DNA of 64,000 nucleotides from Rhea pennata (lineage: Eukaryota; Chordata; Aves; Rheiformes; Rheidae). Position 1 is the stretch's first letter. Every line of letters begins with the position of its first letter. The position numbers were made by a program, and so were the translations under genes. The stretch lies in contig NC_084668.1 of assembly GCF_028389875.1 (NCBI RefSeq), forward strand, positions 17,689,993-17,753,992. The letters are read 5' to 3'. Of this stretch, positions 13,840 through 26,445 are shown piece after piece. Below the pieces are notes generated by a model that had not been told where the DNA came from, did not search any database, and was given only the letters and a program-made list of their open reading frames with translations.

Positions 13840-14182
13840 GAAGGGTGTGTGCACGCCTGCGCACCCGTGCCTGCGCCGGGACGGCACCCTTGGCCTGCCA
13901 CGTGCCTGTGTTTGTGCTGCACTTGCCATGTGCACTGCAGGGCACGTGTGCGCTCCGGCAGCCCGGCGCGGGTGCGTGTGCTTTGCGTGGGCTGGGTGTG
14001 TTTCGCTCAACACATGCCTTCATCTACGCTCGCGGTTTTGCCGCAGAGACAGACCGTGCTTTTGATGCCTGCGTGCGGGTGCGTGCTGGGCTCCACAGGT
14101 ATTTCAGACACGCCGTGCGCCGCCGCTGCGGTGTGAGCTGTGTGTGAGTGCACATGCATGTGTGTGCACACGTGTGTGAAGC
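13840..14182. repeat. GTGTGC/CGTGC-rich region
   Basis: Degenerate alternating purine-pyrimidine words (GTGTGCACG, GCGTGTG, GTGTGAGTG) extend over 340 bases without fixed period. Confidence 0.55.
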
Positions 14183-14224
14183 GTGAGATCAGTGTCTCGG
14201 CTGGCCGCCGCGCCGGCTGCTGGA

Positions 14225-14360
14225 ATCCCTGCCTCCCAGGCCGTGTTATAGATGACTACACTTGAAAGCATTTTTTCCCCCTTAGCCACCAGATTTCACT
14301 CGGAGAAGAAAAGGAACTGGGCACTTTATCTTCATTAGCAGCTGGGAGCCTCTTGGGGCA
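14225..14360. promoter_or_regulatory. Conserved-looking element with GATA, homeodomain and E-box
   Basis: GTTATAGATGACTACACTTG, AGCATTTTTTCCCCC and TTATCTTCATTAGCAGCTGG (14326-14345) combine GATA, TTAG homeodomain and CAGCTG cores within a few turns of DNA. Confidence 0.35.
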
Positions 14361-15204
14361 GCTCTTGTCTGGGCGATGCTTCCTCTGCCCCGGCTCTTAG
14401 CCCCCGGCCTCGCTCCTCAGCCCTGCTGAGCAGGGGAAAGGCACTGGCTGGCTGGGTCCCGCGCTCTCCTGCTCTCCTGCCGCCCTGCTCCTGCCGGCCG
14501 CCAGCCTCCCCAGCCCTGCCGGCTCCTCCAGCCCTCTCCAGGCAGCGGGGCTGGGAAGGGGAAGGGAGATATTACCTTTCCCTACTGGCTCTAAGGGACC
14601 CTGGAGGCATTTTCTGCCCTAAGAGGCCTCTTTAGTTGCAAGCTGATCCCATGTCTGCGTTTGGCCAGCACTGGCTGGGGGGCTGGAGGGGCTGAGGGGG
14701 ATGGAGGTGGCTCCATGGCCAACCCCCCCTCCCAGCAGGACTGGAGAGGGGTGGGCTGAGGGCAGCCCTTCCCTTCAGGAGCTGTTTGTCACCGGGAAGC
14801 ACTCATGCCCGCATCCGTTAATATCCAGTAACCATGACAACCGGCACGGTGCGGGCTGGCCGCCTCGGGGATCCTGGCGGAGGGGAGCTGAGGGGTCTCA
14901 GGGCAGCAGCCTCCCTTGGGTCACTGCCACGTGCAGGGCGGCGCGGGGACAGCGCATCGGCCCGCTGCCGAGGCCCGGGGCAGTTCGTGGCGGATGCGGT
15001 GCCGCTCTTCGCGGGGCGCTGGGCATCCCAGGGCTGGGCCAGGGCGGCTCCTGCTGGGGCCAAGGTAGAGTGCTGGGGCCACGGGGGAGGGGGGGGCTCT
15101 CTGGGAAGGTGGGGGCCAAGACAGCCTCCGCTCCCCTCCCACTAGCCCAGATGTTGGGGGTTCAGCGAGACAGCGAGGCGGGGGTGTCGGGGGGCCGCCT
15201 GCCT

Positions 15205-15300
15205 TAGGTAACATTCCTTCCCACTTAAAAGGAGCCATAAATCACTCACTCTTTATTAAAAGCCCTGCCCGACCAGGAGAGAAATGTCAGGAGCATAAAT
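15205..15300. promoter_or_regulatory. Conserved-looking AT-rich element
   Basis: CCACTTAAAAGGAGCC, CCATAAATCACTCAC, TTTATTAAAAGC and GCATAAATCAGC form a 95-base AT island; the ATAAATCA word occurs twice. Confidence 0.32.
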
Positions 15301-15874
15301 CAGCTCCACCGCTCTCTTGCAAGGGTCCTGGCTTGCCAAGGGGTGCAAAGCAGGGACTGCTCCCTCCACCGTCCCAGGGAGGGCACGGCATGGCCCTGCT
15401 CTTTGCCCGCATCCCCATGGACAGGGGAGGGGGATGCAGCCGGGGGCCAGTGACAGGCGCTCTGGAAAGTCGGGCTCAAAACTTGGCCTTAACCAAGGGG
15501 AAATACGGATTAAAAACAGGCCCCACTGCTGTCCAGGGGCCATGGGCTGTCCTTTTGGCCCAGGCTTGCACCCTCTGCTCCCTCTTGCCTCCCTGGGCGC
15601 CCGCAGAATTTGAGCAGCATCTCGGCCAAAGGAGAAGCCGTGGGGACCCGCGTCCAGGGGTGCCATGTCCAGGATGCTGCAAAGGTCACAGTGTGGGTCC
15701 TGCGGTGGTGAAGGAGTCCCAGGGACAGGAATAGCTGGGAGGCTGAGCTGGTGCAGCTGCAAGCAGAGAGCACCCTCTCCTGGGGTCACGGGAAAAGAAA
15801 TCCCTCTCCCGTCAGCCTTTCTGGCCAGCGAGTGAGCTGCCAAGGACCAAAAGTTTGGTGATGAGAACTGACTT

Positions 15875-16005
15875 TCCCCAGCCACTTGGCCTTTTGTCAG
15901 GAACCAAAGACCTCAGCTGAAGCCAAAAAACACAACCCGAAAGGTCATGATTTCTTGCTGTCAACACGTTTTTGGCCTAAAGGACAGGGCCTAGCCTCAT
16001 TTTGT
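15875..16005. promoter_or_regulatory. Conserved-looking element with nuclear-receptor half site
   Basis: The AAAGGTCA half site in CCGAAAGGTCATGATTTC is followed by CTGTCAACACGTTTTTGG. Unique sequence flanked by G-rich DNA. Confidence 0.28.
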
Positions 16006-16299
16006 CATTTCAGCAAGCTCTCCTGCACACCCTAGGACCGGCGCAGAGTTTGGGGACCCTGGGCTGTGATGGGCAAGGTTGGAGACAGAAAAAAAGAAAA
16101 AAACGCTGTAACATCCTTTCTCAAGGACCAAGGACCAGATATGCTTTGCAGGGACACCTGTGTCTGCCTCCTGCCTGCACAGAGCGGTGCCAGGGCTGGG
16201 ACAAGATGGCAGGACAGAGCCTAGCCAGCAGAAGGACTTGCATACGCAGCATGAAAGCAGCCTGCAGAGAGGTAGCTGTGCTTGCCCTCTCCTGTTTTT

Positions 16300-16450
16300 C
16301 CAGTTAGATGTGTGGCTTAATATAGCAGCACTTATGTTGTAAAACATCGCTCATAAAATACACAGGATGTGCTGTGTGGGAGCATTTGCAAGCCAATCCC
16401 CAGCTGCTTTTTGATGTCAGCTTGGAAATTGCAGCGTCCTGGCAACGGCC
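16300..16450. promoter_or_regulatory. Conserved-looking AT-rich element
   Basis: GGCTTAATATAGCAGCACTT, TTGTAAAACATCGCTC and CATAAAATACACAGG lie together, then GCATTTGCAAGCCAAT and CAGCTG. Confidence 0.33.
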
Positions 16451-18844
16451 GCTTTCTGGGTTTTATGTGCAGCAGGGCCAAGCCTTCTCTGAGTGTAAGT
16501 CTGCAGGAGTCTCCCGGCTCTGGTCGAGCTTTGAGCACCCACCCTGAGATGCCTGCCCACAGCAGAAGGGCAGAAGTACTGCTCTTGAGCAGTGCTGGGA
16601 CCAGCCTGCCCCGAACTCCCATCCAGCCTCCCTCCAGCAGGAGCAAGGCAGAGCACTCTCGACTCTCCCCTGTGAGCGCGGCAGCCTTTGGGAGCTGCCA
16701 CGGGCAGAGCCCCTCGGAGCAGCCTGCAGGTGGGATCAGCCCCATTTCTAGTCCTCTGCTTTCCTCCTGTAGCCCCTAAGCTGCTTTCCTCCTGTTGCCC
16801 CTAAGGGCCTGCCTGGGGTGAGCTCGCCCTGGGAGGCCCGTCAGCATCTTCGGGGCATTACTGCAGGTGTAACCACACTGTTGTAGGATGGCTGCTGAGC
16901 TCCAGGGCCACGCTGTATACAAAGATGCAGAGGGTCCAGAGCTCGTGACAGAGGAGATGGGCTGGTAATGGGAGCTGCCAAAGGGCTCTGGGGGATTCGT
17001 GTCCAAGCCACTAGCACATCTCAGCCCATGCTGTCTGGGAAAGGGCAGAGCTGGTACCATCGGAGACTTTCCTTAGTGAGCAGCAGCAGGTACTGCAGAC
17101 CATGGGGCCCGGGAGATGCTCAGCTGGGAGAACGGGCAGCCCCCGGGGCAACCGTTGACACTGTCGGCGCTGGCTGTGCATGCCAAGGACACAACAAGTG
17201 TTTCTGCAATGGGCTCAGTGTCTGTACAGATTCAAGCCCATGGCTGCATGCCCCCATCCTGCCCCAGCAGCGGCGGGGGCGAAATCGCTGCCCCTGGCTG
17301 TTCCCAGCCGTGCTAGCCCTTCTCACACAACTTCCCCGGGGAGGGAGGAGGCTGGTTCAAGAAAGTCACCTGGGGAAAATCGGGCCATGTTCTGGCAGTT
17401 TCTAGGCACTCAGGCATCCCCACGTGTGGACGCTGAGTGCCGGGGGCCCCATCCTGCACAGCGAGGGAAGGCTTGGCTCTGTGGGGTACCACAAGTCTGG
17501 AAAAGAAGAGGCAGCCAAGGAAGGCTGATCTTCCTACCTCAGCCCCAGCCTCAGCTGGAGGGGAATGGGCTGGGGGGAAAGAAAGGGGGTGAAGGGGAAA
17601 GAGTCGAGATCTTCTTGCTTGGGAAACCACCGGGACTCTTCCATCAAAGGGAAGGAAGCCCTAGGCGAAGGGCTGCAAGCTTTCATGAACCGCTCTCTGC
17701 AAACCCCGGCCCCCATGGGTCTGTTTTTCCTGGCACAGGAGAGCCCATAAACCGCAGCCCTGCCCCAGCCCTCAGAGCGTGGCTTTCCTCTCTGCTGCAG
17801 CCCAGGCGGTGGGGCTGGGACGCCTGCCGGCCAGGGCCGCGGCGCTGCAGGGCAGGCGGGGGGGCCACGAGCAAGAAGCGGCTGCCGGCTCATGGCCAGT
17901 CCATGGCCAAAGTCCAGCTGGGGTGGAGGGGCCAGATCCACAGAGCTGTAGCCAGCAGTGAGCCCTCCTGCTCCTGTCTCCTTCTCTCAGCTCTCCAGAT
18001 CGCCACTTGATACCTGGCCCCCAGACAGCATCTTGGAGCAAGTGAGGGTCACAGGCAGCAGCCACAGCCCCCAACACCATGGGGTCTGGGGGGCCCACCT
18101 CGGCTGCTCCAGCACCTGGAAGCAGGTCCCAGCTCCAGGACGAGGGAGAAGGAGCCGTGCTGGGCACCTGTCATGGGGACGGCCAGCTCACAGCCCTGGA
18201 GGGCCTGCCCACCCCTTTCAGTGTCTCTCCCAGCTGAGCTGACCCAAACTGCCCTGTAGTTTCCCACGTTCTCTCCTGCCTGCCACCGTCATATTTTGCA
18301 TTTCTCTCTCTATCTTATCTCCTTGCCGGCTCACCCCTTTGCAGCTGGGCTCTTGTTTTCCCTCTGCCCTCTCCCTTGCGCCCTGGCCCCACCTGCTCCA
18401 GCTCCAGCCCAGCTCCCGTGCTGAAGGACCTCAAGGTAGGCCCCTGATAAGGGCCAGACCAAACAAGAACCTTTTGTGCCACGCTGAACTCATCTGGAGG
18501 AGCCAGAGCGAAGGCTTGGCCTGGGCAGAGCAGGAGTGATGCAGGAGGGACCAAGCAGCACAGTGGTTCTGTACAGTGTCAGACACGCAGCACGATGTCA
18601 CGGCGGGCTGCCTCAGTTTCCCCACTTCCCCAGCAATCCTTCCTCTGCCCATGGTCCCAGAAGCATCCCTCCAGCAGGGGAGGGAGAAGGGAGCTTGCTG
18701 AGGGCTGAGCCAGGAGAGGAGGCCTCAGCAGGGCCCTGGGAGCAGTGTGTCCCACTGAGAGGTGCTGTCAGCGCTGAGCCCTGTGTGCACAGTGGGTCTG
18801 GCAGGCAGCAAGTGCAGGGAATAAAGTTCTCCCCCCTCCCAGCC

Positions 18845-18960
18845 TGCTGCCGGGTTAATATTCCCTCTAACGACAGACGGCTCCTTTTATCCCCTCTCAC
18901 ACTCCCGCCAGTGATTTAATCTTGGAACAAGCCGTGATTATTTCCTGTACAGCTGCCTCC
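18845..18960. promoter_or_regulatory. Strong conserved-element candidate
   Basis: GGGTTAATATTCCCTC, CTAACGACAGACGG, CTTTTATCCCC, GTGATTTAATCTTGG, CGTGATTATTTCCTG and CAGCTG occur in 115 bases of complex sequence with no repeat character. Confidence 0.38.
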
Positions 18961-21900
18961 CTCGCTTCCAGGCCGGACCAAAGACCCAGGCTTGAGAGCA
19001 TCCCCCTGGGTAGGGAACAGACCCTCCTCCAGAGCCCCAGCCCAGGCATGACCAAGGGCAGAAGAGACCCTCTCCAGCTCCCTGCCTGCCTGACCCCCTC
19101 CCCCTTGGCCCCCTACTCCCTGCCTGTCATGCACAGCATGGCCGAGGGCCCAGTAGCCTGGACCAGGGTTGCCATGAGGGGAGGGGGGCAGGTTGAGTCA
19201 GGACCCCCACATGAGGCTGATGAGCATCTGGGGTGCAAGGGGCCAGGAAAGTCTATGGGTCACTCGAACAGTGTCTTCCAAGTCCCAGCAACCCAGCTTC
19301 ATGAGCTCTGAGAGGCTGAAGGCTGCAAGAGGACAGTGGTGGGTCTCAGACTGGCTTCCTGGAGTCAGCACAGCACCAGCACTCACATCACCCTGCCACG
19401 CTGAGAGCAGTGGAGACTTAAGTAGCTACTGGATGCCCAGCACAGGGCACACTGAGCCCCTTGGCTCCAGAGCTGGTGGAGGCTATTAGAATTGCTCTCC
19501 AGCAGGAAGAGAATGCTGCTCTTAGCGCAAATGGAGCAACTCTGCCCAACTGCAGAGGCTCTGCCCAACAGCCCAGGACCTCCCATGTGCCAGTGCCTAC
19601 CCCAGGTCCCCCTCAGATGAGCTCTGCCCCCAGAGAGAGGTGCACCCACAGGCATCAGTGGAAGCAGGGATGCTGCAGGTTACCCGTGGGGGACAGGGCA
19701 GCTACATCTCAGCCATCCAGTCCTGAGCTTCCCCAGTTTCAGCCAAGGCTCAGAGAAGCAGTGGAAAGGCAGCAAAGGATTTACCACCATGCCCCTTTGC
19801 ATCCCACAGGAATACAGTGCTTGAGTAGAGCAGATGAGCCCTGAGCTCAGGAGTGCTGCATAGTGCACAGGCTGGGAGTTGCCAGTTAACCCAGCAACAT
19901 CTCCCCTGACTCTAAACAAGTCCCAGGAGCACTGGACCTGATTTTTCCTGCAGAGAAGTAAGTCAGTGCTAAGCAAGCCTGTATGACATTAAGACCTGGA
20001 GTAAGGTACTCTGTGAACCTCCATCTAACCAATTTCCTCTGTGAGCTTCTGCTGCCCCGGGGAACATCAGGCATCCATCAGGGCATCATAGTACTGGCTA
20101 CAGAATTGCTGCTGGCATGGCCTGCAGCAGCCTTGACAACCTCAGAGAGTCAGGGCTCTTCAGGGACCTGCACACAGCTGGAATAGGCAAAGTCAGCTAT
20201 ACACAGAGAGCTTGGCCGGAGTTGGGGCTGACTCCATGCTGATCTGTGCTGCAAGTGTAGTGAGCCTCAAGCACTGGGAAAATGTAAGACCAGAACATCA
20301 CCACAGGGAGGTCTCCCCAGTCTCTCCCTGCCCAAGCTGTTGGGGAAAAGGTCCCCAAAATACTGGGCCAGTATCTGCTGTCTACCTGCAAGCACATAAC
20401 TTCATTGTGCTGCTGAGCAGATGGAGCTAGCGAGGTCAACACCGGGGACCTGTGGCCCGAGTCTCTGAGCAGGACACACGTGCGCCTCCTTTGCCTGTTC
20501 ACTGCTGATAGGGCTGGCAGGGGAGGCCAGGATCCCTCCTTGCTGAGCAAGGAACAGCAGCCCGAGACAAGGTTGGCCCAGGGCCACCCCAGCAGCACCA
20601 AAGCACAGGAGTGCAGCTCCACCTGGTGGGCATCAAGGCCCCCCCACACACACGGGGGTCCCAGGCCCCCTTGGCCACAGGCACGGGGAGAAGGCACTCC
20701 AAGAGCTAGAGGCCACAGCTCTTCCCCTGTCACCACCTGCAAGCAGAGACAGGGGACAGCAGCCTCACACTGGGATTTTGTGCAGCACCAACTTGCAGAT
20801 GCGCAGGCAAAAGCTGCTGCGCACACACACAGGGTGTGTGTCTCTGCGCGCAGAGCCTGTGCAGTACACAGCTGGGTGGCGGGTACAGAGCCAGCTGTGC
20901 ACCTGCCACCTGGGCTTTGCAGTGCTCCCCCTAAGCTGAGCAGGAGGTCAAACGAAGGGAGCTCTCTCCATGTCTCAGATCAATGGGATAAAGGCTTCAG
21001 ATGAGAGCAATCCTCAGGGACTGGACTGCTCGGCTCCTGCTGGCCAGGGTGAAGGGAGGTGTGGGAACAAATCTAACCAAGTACCCAGGAATCCTGGGCT
21101 CAGCACCCAGCCCCTTACCGGATCCTGCTCCCTGCTCCTTGCTCCCTGCCATGGAGGAACACGTGCACACATTTCTTAATCCTGCTCTACCCTCTTCACC
21201 AAGCTCACACATAGCACCTTGTGGCATCCCTCTCATCCCAGCACAGCCCAGGAAGGAGGCCTCAGGCTCTTCACCCATAACCCCTGGGACAGCCCCCACT
21301 TCCACACAGGCTGCAGATTGGGAACCCCTAGGCCTTGGCAAACCGCTGCCACCAAGATGGCAATCCAACACTTTCCCTCAGACATGTGGCATCTTCCTCA
21401 ACCTCTGCCCATGACACTCCGAGAGCCTCCGCAAAGGGGGGAGCAGACAGAGGTGTCCACTGCAGAACTGTCCCGGAAGATACTGGGGCATAGCTGTGGT
21501 GATGAGCTGGGTATGGAGCACAGAGCCCCTGGGCCCATGGTGTGCCCAGCCTCAGTCCCAAACAACCTGAAGACAGGGAGCGGGACCCACAGCAGTGCAG
21601 GGCCCCCATGTTCTGCCTTCTGTTAGTAGCCGCAGAGCCAGGGCCCCCTGGAGCCATCTTGCCCCTTTGATGGTTGCGATGACAAATCCCCTGGCTCCCG
21701 CAGGCCCTTCTCTCTCTTGGCAGGATCCAGGCATGGGTGACCCCCACCAGAGGGGAGCCCAGTGATCCCCAGCTCCGAGGCTACTAGTTTCTGTGCTGTG
21801 GTGAGACAGGCAAGGTGCAGAGAGCTGCTTGCAATGGTGCAGCGACACTGCAGCCCGGCAGTCCTGTCCCCAAGAGGGACACTGCAGTGCCACCTCGCCT

Positions 21901-23373
21901 CCAGGGCTTGCCTGGGTGGAGAGCCCGGCTCGGCCTGGCCACGGAGCCGGGTGGCAGGGGACCCGCACGGCTCGGCAGCCGCGAGAGGGCAGCACAGCCC
22001 CGGCCTTGAGCTCCCTGGGTAGCCCCGGACCGGGGCCTCGAGTGCACCGAGTCCTCTGCCCCGGGCTCTCCGCAGCATCACAGCAGAGCTGCCGGGGCAC
22101 GGGGCAGCCTGGCACCACGGAGGCACAGGGGTCCTTCTCCTCCTCCTCAAGCCTGGGCAGCCACCCCCCGCCTGGCTCCTTCTGCGCTGCACCACAGACA
22201 GCCCATCACCCGGATGAATAACAGCGCTGAGCATCAAGGACTGGGGAAGGGGCAAGAGCAGAGTCCCAGGGGAAGGAGCTGGGCACCAATAGACGCCTCC
22301 TCCCCACACAAAGTCTCCATTACCACTTGGGTAATGGCTCCTTCACCATCCCTGATAGGAGTGGAAGGGATCTGGGTCTGCTCCACATCTCCCAGGGACC
22401 AGGCTAAGCCCCCCCAGCATGTTCCCCTGTGCTCCAGCACAGCCTTACCACCTCTCCGTCCAAGGAGCACAGGGGGCTCATAGGACCCAATTTCACCCCC
22501 TCAGGGGTCTGCAGTCCAGGGACGGACTTTTGTATCTCTCCTCCATCACTGCTGCCACCAGCACAGGTTAAGGGCTGTGCCCCAGCCTGCAGCACAGCCT
22601 GCTTGGAGGATGCTGTCCTGCTGGAGCCCTACCTTCTTCTAATTCCCTGCAGCAGAGATTATTAGACCTTTCATTAACCTCTGCTAAGCTATAGCTGTGT
22701 GGACTTCACAACCACCACAAGACCATATGAATGTGATAACTGACATCTGGATGGCTCATGGCTTCACACGAGCCTTCTTAGTTATATCAAACTGTCCCAC
22801 TCAGAGCTGAGAGCTTCTCCTTCCCTTGAGTGCTTTGGCAGTAACAGTCTTCTGAGGGATGCAGGCTGTGGGCATGGCTCTAGCAGCAATCCCCAGCCTT
22901 GCTCCATGTCAACAAGGGGTACTCATCTCCCCACCACAGTCCCAGGGGTTGCCCAGCCCTCTCTCTGCCCCGAGATCAGGAAGCTGTGATGCATTTTCTG
23001 GCTGATTCAGGGTTGGCTCTATCTTGTGTAGTTTCCACCCAGAGAAGCTGTGTATCTCTGGCTCTCTGAGCCATTCCTAGTGCTAATGTTTGGCAATTGG
23101 GAGGACAGAAATAGCTTCTCTCCAGGGGCTGCAGCCAGGCTGCTCTATTCAGCTGTGCTCTGCTTTATTCTGTTGCATGAACCCAGGGCTGACCTCAGAG
23201 CAGGGGCTGGGTGAACTCCTCTAGGTATGTAATCCCTCCCACCACTCTGAGCCACACTAAGGCAGTACCACTGGTAAACCTGGATCAGTCACAGGTGTAG
23301 CCCCTCTCCCTTGAGAACCATCCTGATAAAAGGAGGGTTAGAGAGGAACCAGTTGCTGCCACTTGAAGGTAAG

Positions 23374-23439
23374 AGGAGGAGAGGAGAGGAGAGGAGAGGA
23401 GAGGAGAGGAGAGGAGAGGAGAGGAGAGGAGAGGAGAGG
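23374..23439. repeat. (GGAGA)n pentamer microsatellite
   Basis: About thirteen nearly perfect GAGGA/GGAGA units. Confidence 0.95.
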
Positions 23440-25655
23440 GCTTGGACTGGGTTTGTCAAGGTACTCTAAGGCAAAAGCTGATTTCTCCTCCCTGAGCTCT
23501 GCAGAGCATCCCTCAGCCAAGCCTCCAGGCCTTTCCAGCTGTAAGGCTCTCAGTTCATCCTGAGGTCCAGCTGCTCTGTGGTAGGCTGTCCTGCATATGG
23601 TGCATGTGGGGTGGGTGAGCTGTGGGTACTGAAGCTGTTAGTCCTACTCATCAACATCTCTTGAGAGGCAGGCTGAGTCTGTGAGCTTCCATTTCTATGG
23701 AGGAAGCAGCACAGCCCAGAGGATGGCTGTTCAGCTGCTGCTGGGAAGATGCAGTCCTTTCCTCTGGCCACCTCTGCCAGTGCAGACAGGCCAAGGCACA
23801 GCAAGAGACCTATAAAAGACTAGCTTCAGCCAGCGAACATGCTTATTCCTTATTCTGGAGTGACAGCTCAACTCCCTCCAGCCAGATCCCTTACAGGCCT
23901 TGTGGTCAATAGCCCTACGGGAAGGGAGGTGAGATCAGAACAGGGTCCCTAGGGCTCTCCATATGCCTGGGGCCTTCTCCTGTCCTGGAAGAGCTGCCAT
24001 GTCCCAAGTTGTGAGCTTGTGCCTCTTTGAGCTGCACTCCCAGCATGACAGCATTGCAGAGATGGCTTGGAGAATATGTAAGAGGTGGCATAGGCCTGAC
24101 CTTACCCCACACGCCCACCTGCACATGGACATGCAGAGCTGCATGTCTCTGAGTCCCTGCTGATGGCCTGACCAAGGGGAAATTCATGCTGCATCCAGAC
24201 ACCCAGGCCCTAACATGGAGAGCAATTTGGTCTGAAGTAGTTTCCTGGAAGCAAACTGGGCTCAAGGCTAGCCTGAAAAGAAGCCTCACTCCTTGCTGCT
24301 ATCTGTAGCCTTGTCACTGGGAGTCACATTGAAGACTAGCTACAGACACCTGCAGCTAGCTGCGCAGTTCCTGCAGGTACGAAACTAGCTCTTTCAGAGT
24401 TTTCTGGTGATTCTGGATGTTTTGTACCACTACAATACTGCTCTCTCCCTCCTCTCAATCTCGGGAATCCAGGCACATTTTTCCAGCCTGCCATGTTGAG
24501 TACAAGCTCCCCATGCAGAACACCCCTGATTCAATACCCTTTTTCACAGCCTGGACTAGGGACTGGACCAGCAAACCATGTTGTTACTGGTGCTAACATG
24601 TAGCTGATGTGTGTTGTCCTGGCCATTGGAGCCCTGCTCCTAAGGGTCACTGTGTATGCCAAAAGTATCCCAGCAAAGTCAAATCATGAATGGCTGAAGA
24701 TTTGGCCAAGGGCAGGAGTCTGAGAGCAGCTTTGAGACTGATGGTGGCTGGAGCTCTTCTCCCTTGCATCCTTGAACATATTGTTCTGGCTGCCTGGCAT
24801 GAGAATCCCAGTTCCATGGAGCAGGGAAACTGCCTTTTCCTCCTCCTCTCAGCCTTCCCATGCTGCTCAAAGCTGCTGGGAACTGAAGAGTTAAACCAAA
24901 GCTGAAGGGAAGAGCCAAGCAGAGAAGTTCCCAAGGCTACAGCTTGTGCTGTATCATTGCTTGTCAGCCTTGGGGCTGGAAGAGCAAAATTGAGGAGGGG
25001 GGAGAAGATCTCCCTCTCTCACGCGGCAGAGCAGCTGGCACTCAGGTAAGCTGCAAAGCTGCTGCTGCTTTACCTGTGTGAGAAACACCCCTCTGTTGTC
25101 ATAGGATGTGCATAACCTCCTAGCTGCAGAGGCATTGCAGGAAGCCTTCACTACCACCAGCTACCTCTGAGGCAGCAGCACTGGCCTGGGGAAGGACTAC
25201 ATACCCGCTGACCACCTACACCCCAGAGCTGCTCCTCTGGGACACGATCTGCTCAGGAGAGACAGCCACAGGTGAGATACTTGGCCCTGGAGCTCTCGCA
25301 CTGCTCACAGTCAAGGCCTTGGGCTGCATCTCTGAATCTAGGCTGGATTTCTAAGCAGGCCTTGGCCAAGTCTCCCCTCCTGGGAGCAGTAGGAGGCTCA
25401 CATACGCTGAGCTGCTTAGTGCTGGTAACTGCAAGCCAACTGGGGGAGGCAGGGGAGCTTTCTGGCTTGGTCCTCTGTGTAAATGGCTGCAAAATACAGC
25501 TCATCTCTTCCGAATACAAATAGCCCTTCTTAATGAGTTTGGGGAAGTCACTCTGGGAGAGCTCACACAGGATGGGGGCGGTTTCATCTATTTCAGATGA
25601 AGCAATCTGAGAGCAATTTTGTTCCAGCAGGAGCAAGCAGTATTCAGGAAAGAGG

Positions 25656-25682
25656 TCTCCATTTCCTCACCTGCAAAATTCA
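25656..25682 (+). mobile_element. Possible MIR core remnant
   Basis: TCTCCATTTCCTCACCTGCAAAATT matches the sense-strand MIR core; flanks are not recognisable. Confidence 0.3.
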
Positions 25683-26264
25683 GCTGTGTGTTTTTTGCTG
25701 AGCCCATGTTTATGCATGAGAAGCAGTCCACCCTCAACCATGTGAAGAGAGCAGGCTCCTTTGTGTCCCTTCCCTAGGGCCAGGGCTCCTCCATCTTCTT
25801 GATTAGGTTGAAGCCAGCTCTGAGTCCAAGAGCTGATTAGGTTCATCAAGAACCTTGTCCTGACTTTGTCCCTTTGTGTTTTTATTCTCTTTATCTTGTA
25901 TTCCTCTTCTGACCTCAAGTTCTACCGGATATTTCAGCTCAGCCCTTGGGTGGGTGATTCTGGCCACCTGTGTCTGTGTGTTTTTGTATGTGCGCATGAT
26001 CTGTGCAGAGGCCACTGGGGCCTCCTAAAAGGAGACAGCAATACTTGGCTGGCCACAGCTGAGAAAATGCAGGAGTGGGACTTTGCCCCTCTTCTCTGCT
26101 GGGGTAAAGAGGGCACAGCCTCTATCCTGCCCCCAGTTTTGACACTTCAGCCCCAGGCACTCGGAGGCTGGGTGGAAGTATGAAGCCCAGCTCTGAGTCT
26201 GCGCTTACATTTCAGACACCTTCAGCATCAGCAGTGCGGGAGGAAGTGGGGGGGCTGGTTTAGC

Positions 26265-26445
26265 TCCTCCTGGCTGATAATTCATTACTGCCTGTTAGCC
26301 CAGATCCATCCAGCATCAGCTACATCCTGGCACTGACATGTGTTAATTTCACACATAAAATGCTGTATCAAAATGCATCATTGATACATTCTCCCTGAAA
26401 CATTTCCCAACTGCCTCTCCCTGGCTCTCAGTCACTTTACATGCA
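26265..26445. promoter_or_regulatory. Strong conserved-element candidate upstream of CDK5R2
   Basis: GGCTGATAATTCATTACTG, ATGTGTTAATTTCACAC, ATAAAATGCTGTATC, AAAATGCATCATTGATAC and GTCACTTTACATGC lie within 180 bases, 0.8-1.3 kb before the CDK5R2 promoter. It is the most AT-rich complex block near that gene. Confidence 0.4.

Larger units (their letters stand above)
4271..14224. other. Intergenic, no gene supported
   Basis: This holds simple repeats and the candidate elements listed separately. The longest open frames (about 150-250 codons near 11.1-12.2 kb) are low-complexity and compete on both strands. No tRNA, rRNA or transposon protein was recognised. Confidence 0.6.
16451..26264. other. 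Intergenic, no gene supported
   Basis: Apart from the element at 18845-18960, the pentamer repeat at 23.4 kb and a few MIR-like scraps (GCCTCAGTTTCCC near 18610), nothing is supported. The 276-codon frame at 17180-18010 has no family features. Confidence 0.6.

Noticed and set aside
23374-23439. CRISPR-like array
   Set aside because: Short tandem repeats without unique spacers, in a vertebrate genome; a plain microsatellite.
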